NCBI GenBank assembly: GCA_009823395.1
Contig: CM020506.1
Location: forward strand, 22,132,001-22,196,000
Direction of reading: 5' to 3'
Source of the DNA: Thamnaconus septentrionalis
Taxonomy: Eukaryota > Chordata > Actinopteri > Tetraodontiformes > Monacanthidae
Length of the DNA stretch: 64,000 nucleotides
The first letter of the stretch is position 1. Every line of letters begins with the position of its first letter. Under the pieces are notes generated by a model. That model saw nothing but the letters and a program-made list of their open reading frames with translations. It had not been told where the DNA came from and made no database searches. Shown piece by piece: positions 60,201 through 64,000 of this stretch. Made by a program: the position numbers and the translations under genes.

Positions 60201-61155
60201 AATAGGATGTTTTTTTAATAAGTGGAATGCAAGAAACATGCAAAAAAAAGATTTGTTATGCTAACAAGCTAAATTGATGTTTAAGTGTTTTGAAGTTTGA
60301 CTATCTTCTAATGATTCTGTGAAATAAAATAATTGGTTTGAATAAAGATTTGTAAAGAAATAAAGAGTCAGTAACATCAACACCACCTGTTCTAGACCAC
60401 CTGATATCCAGGGCACAAACTGGTTGGCCACTGGCTGACACTATTTTCAACATTGCTGGAAATTGTAATTTCTTGTCATACTTAATATAAGTTAAACTCT
60501 ATGCAAGGTGAGCCACGACAAAATACTCAGTGTCAACTGCTGTGTGGCCTCCTAACTGATGTCTATGGGAATCTCTTCAGAGTAGACCATGATAGTCATC
60601 CTGAAAATCATCTTTTGGATATGCAAAAATAAACAAATATGCTTCTCATTGTGACAGTGAAATTGGTTAGTATCATGAAGACTCCAAAGATTATTTTAGA
60701 TTTTTTTTCCTAATAATGATACTTTCTCTACTTTTTTCATTTTATGCCACTTTAAATAGTACTTAAAGGCAATACACCTGATACAATAACTAATGACGAA
60801 TTTGAAAACCAAAACAACCTAAAACTGCCATTTGACACAATCTAAAACAAGCTTCAAAAAGAGCCAAATATCTAAACGGTGGAGAAGGATTTTCAAATTG
60901 ACTGAAGTCATCAACTGCGCAGCGCTAACTGAGACCTCACAGTAAAATATAACACAATTTAAAGAGATTGAAAAAACTGGTGAAAGTGAGCCAGAATGGA
61001 ACAGCAGATGGGTGACTTTGTGTTGCTGAACTCGTGAGTTACTTAAACAGCCAAAAAAAAACAACAACAAACAAGGATATTTCCCACCACTAACAATCCC
61101 CTTTTTCTAAAAATTCGCATTTGACAAGGGGAGGGAAGTGCAAACTAGCCTTGCA

Positions 61156-61158
<3 letters not shown>

Positions 61159-61201
<43 letters not shown>
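61159..61201. repeat. (GT)n microsatellite
   Basis: About 21 GT units followed by a short alternating purine-pyrimidine stretch (GTGCACACTTGTGCACGTGC). Confidence 0.95.
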
Positions 61202-62769
61202 GTGCACACTTGTGCACGTGCACACATCTGTGCGTGTGGCCAATGTCGAACATCAGCATGACGCAGACCACCCTTTTTTTCCCCTCCTCAAATAAAAACA
61301 GGCCAAAAGACAAATCATCCACTGTTGAACTACTTTACGAGATCCTCCTTTAAGGAGAAAAAGTACTAAGTATCCATGGGAATCTTAGCACATTAGGGAG
61401 GCCTTTCTCCCTTCCTCTCATCCGCTCTCCCCCGCTGCACCCATGGACCAATGCAATTGTTTATTTTCTCCCATTGAGGCTGCTCCATTCACTGGCTCTC
61501 ACATTTACTCTGCTCAATTGGAGTGAGACAGCACTTATTCGGGGAGAGGAATGTAGCGTTCCACTGACAGAGCAGCAAGAATGCAGAAGAAATAATTAAA
61601 ACTTTTTAAAAGGGGAAAAAAAAAAAAAAGAAGGTACAGCTGAGGGTGATGGAGGGCCACGTCGAGGCCCAACAATGGCGACGGCAACAAGTGACGGGGC
61701 TTTCTGCCGCGATGAGCGCATCCACACGTCACCTTGACACCAACTAAGTAGAAGGGCAGTCTGGAGGCACAATGCTGGAAAGTGGAGCAGGGATCCTATA
61801 AGGTGGCCATTTATTCTTCCCCGAATCTCGCTGCACAACAATGACCTGTTCTCGTTGTTCTCGGGGCCTGTAAGACGCGGCCCGTCCTCCAACCTCACAT
61901 ATGCCAGTTTCAGCACAATAGCGGCAGGCAGGACCACGGAGTTCAGTTCTCCGCAGTTCTAATTCTGTCCCCCCCCGCCCCCGGCAGCGGCGACTGCTCT
62001 CCTCTCTGTCCAATGGCCACTGAGTGCAGTGGGTTTCTTATCTATTGCCGGGGGAACAGATAAGGAAATCTGTTAAATTGTGAACGTGGACCCGGAGAGT
62101 GAGCACAGAACAGGGTTTGGTAAAGCAGAGTCGCTGATGCACAACGTTGCTGTATGGGAAAGTTTCAGGTTGAGTGCATGCCTGGCAGTTGAAAAACACA
62201 CACACACACACACACACACAAGCTTGATCTGTGGCCCACATCAAATGATTTCAAACGTTGCAGTTTAGTCAGTACAAGGGTGACTTTATTTTGTTTTTTT
62301 CCTTTTTGCACTTTTCCGGTTTTAAGATTTGTGCCACTTTGGTGTCAGCAAAGGTTGTTGCAGATTTAACAATATTTGAATCAGCAATTCAGACAACAGT
62401 GAAGAAAAATCTTTTTATCGACCTTTATTAACCCTTTTCTAGTGGCAGCACCCAAAAAGTGCTGTGTACTGAAGGGACCCAGAAAGACATCAATTCAACT
62501 AAACAAACAAAGAGTCGTGGTGCAGAACAGAAAGCAAGTTTTGATTTTTTTTTTTTTTTTTTTTATAATAAAGTATTGATAATGAAGTGATGTGTGAAGT
62601 GATGTTACGTGTGATCAAAGGTCAGAGTTCAGATCAAAGTCTGTATTTCAGAAGAGCAGCTCTGAGGTTGACGATAAGATGAGCTGTTTATCTTTATAGT
62701 TTTGCGTTAAAACATCTATATTCTTATAACAGTACACAGTCATCGACCCATAGTGTGTTTTTTCCCTCA

Positions 62770-63022
62770 TCCATTCATTTTCCATAGCTCCATGCTGAGC
62801 TCAGGGTCTCAAGGTTTGCAGGAGCCTATCCCAGCTGTCTTAAGGTGAAGGCAGGGTGACACCCTGGACAAGTGGCCAGTTCATGGCAGGGCCACATCGA
62901 GACAAACAACCATTCACACTCACACACACACCTACGGACAATTTAGAGTTTCCAATTGACCTCACATGCATGTTTTTGGACCGTGGGAGGAAGCCGGAGA
63001 ACCTGGAGGGAACCCACACAGG
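62770..63022 (-). mobile_element. SINE copy lacking its tRNA head, reverse orientation
   Basis: The reverse complement matches the body and tail of the SINE at 45793 (GGTGACACCCTGGACAAGTG, TGGGAGGAAGCCGGAGAACC). It stops at the equivalent of CCTGTGTGGGTTCC, so the pol III promoter region is missing, as expected for a 5'-truncated insertion. Confidence 0.75.
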
Positions 63023-64000
63023 CCCTCATTAAGTTAAATTATTTTAATAATGTTTTATTTAAAAAAGAATTCTGCCTCCGCAAAGGTAGAGGACATTTTT
63101 ATGATATAGAAATTCTGGTTCTCTCAACTCCCTTCCATTAAAAAAAAAAAAAAAAAGAAGAAACAAGTCACTGGATCTGGACATGACGTGGTGACATGTG
63201 GAGCAGAAGTTGTTCACACCTGCCCTCTACTGGTCAGATTATGCTATTCTACTTGGAAAATACTTTTTTGTTTGTATTTTCACATAGAATTTACGTTTAC
63301 TTGCCAACTTACTTTGCAGAGTTTAGGTGTAATATAATGTCCAAATCACTGAAAGCATCCTTCTTTGTTTGCTTGCTGTATCAATACAATGAATTATTTT
63401 TGAATTATTATTATACTGTAGTATTTAATCATCTTTATTGTATGTATGTTCTCTCCGTGCTTTAATTGTAGGATCAGATGTAGGCATGTGGACAGGCATC
63501 CTTACAGTTTTTGAAATGAAAATAATGTGTTTACACTAGAATTGATCAAATGTGCTTTAAACCACATTTAATATGTAACTGGGACACTCAGCTGCGGTTC
63601 AATGTAGTTCACAGGTTGACTATAGCAAACCTTGTACAACATTCATACACAACGGCTTTTCAGCTGACTTGCAAATTAGTATTCGTGACATTTGACTTTC
63701 AAAACAGTAGCATTGATGTATTTACATTATCCACTCGTCTCGTCAGTGAATTAGGTTAATGTTTTTTAGAAAGACAGTTTCATTTTGACTTACCCCTCTT
63801 CTGAATGCCATCATTTCAAGTGTGTAATGTTATAAGAGTGTATGCGCATGACAGTACTTGTTATGTTATAGACCACCTCGCAGAAAGATGAGAGAACAAA
63901 CATTTTAGGATTCTTTCAAAAATGTGTTTTAAACGAAAACCATTATTTATTTGGCAAATGACAAATTGAAAACTTCACCTTTTGCATATGTACATTTGAG

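Larger units (their letters stand above)
50690..64000. other. Gene-poor region downstream of gdf11
   Basis: I can support no coding exon in these 13.3 kb. The open frames are short, low in complexity or run through repeats. Contents are SINE fragments, one complete MITE, G-rich and CCCG tracts, and GT, GA and CA microsatellites. Complex single-copy stretches with homeodomain-like or forkhead-like motifs (52600-52760, 56150-56360, 58840-59080, 61380-61540) could be distal enhancers. Otherwise I see nothing. Confidence 0.6.

Overview
The window is vertebrate, and almost certainly teleost fish, genomic DNA. The genes are split by GT-AG introns. The dispersed repeats are fish types: a tRNA-headed SINE with an ATGG tail, a Rex-like non-LTR retrotransposon, LINE tails running into ATCT microsatellites, and a recurring MITE. 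Simple-sequence DNA is abundant, including an almost pure (TA)n tract of about 880 bp. Nothing looks bacterial or plasmid-borne, and there are no CRISPR arrays, rRNA genes or tRNA genes.

Layout. (1) 1-345 may hold the 3' end of an upstream gene. (2) 3241-10462 (+) is a complete advillin gene (avil, 19 coding exons, 835 aa, six gelsolin repeats plus a villin headpiece). (3) 13351-21337 (-) is a coiled-coil gene that resembles the LRRFIP family and runs tail-to-tail with avil. Its introns contain a MITE split by the TA tract and a dead LINE, and a decayed copy of the avil intron 2 / exon 3 / intron 3 region. (4) 22271-22390 (-) is an orphan exon-like ORF that may be an alternative first exon. 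(5) 22.4-28.1 kb is a repeat-rich spacer with a broken retroviral gag-like remnant. (6) 28672-47614 (+) is gdf11, a myostatin/GDF11-class TGF-beta ligand in three coding exons with introns of about 13.6 and 4.2 kb. It has a CCAAT/TATA promoter at 28129-28173 and a 3' UTR of about 3 kb ending near 50.68 kb. (7) 50.7-64 kb has no gene I can support. It holds SINE fragments, a full MITE, simple repeats and some complex single-copy stretches that could be regulatory DNA for gdf11.

The three genes are not a functional pathway: advillin binds actin, the minus-strand gene is probably a cytoplasmic coiled-coil protein, and GDF11 is a secreted patterning ligand. I found no undescribed biological system. 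The most informative unusual features are the relocated avil fragment, the MITE that appears to have seeded TA expansion twice, the orphan exon upstream of the LRRFIP-like gene, and possible regulatory elements around gdf11. Exon boundaries were set by eye from splice signals, reading phase and remembered family sequence; no alignment or transcript data were used.
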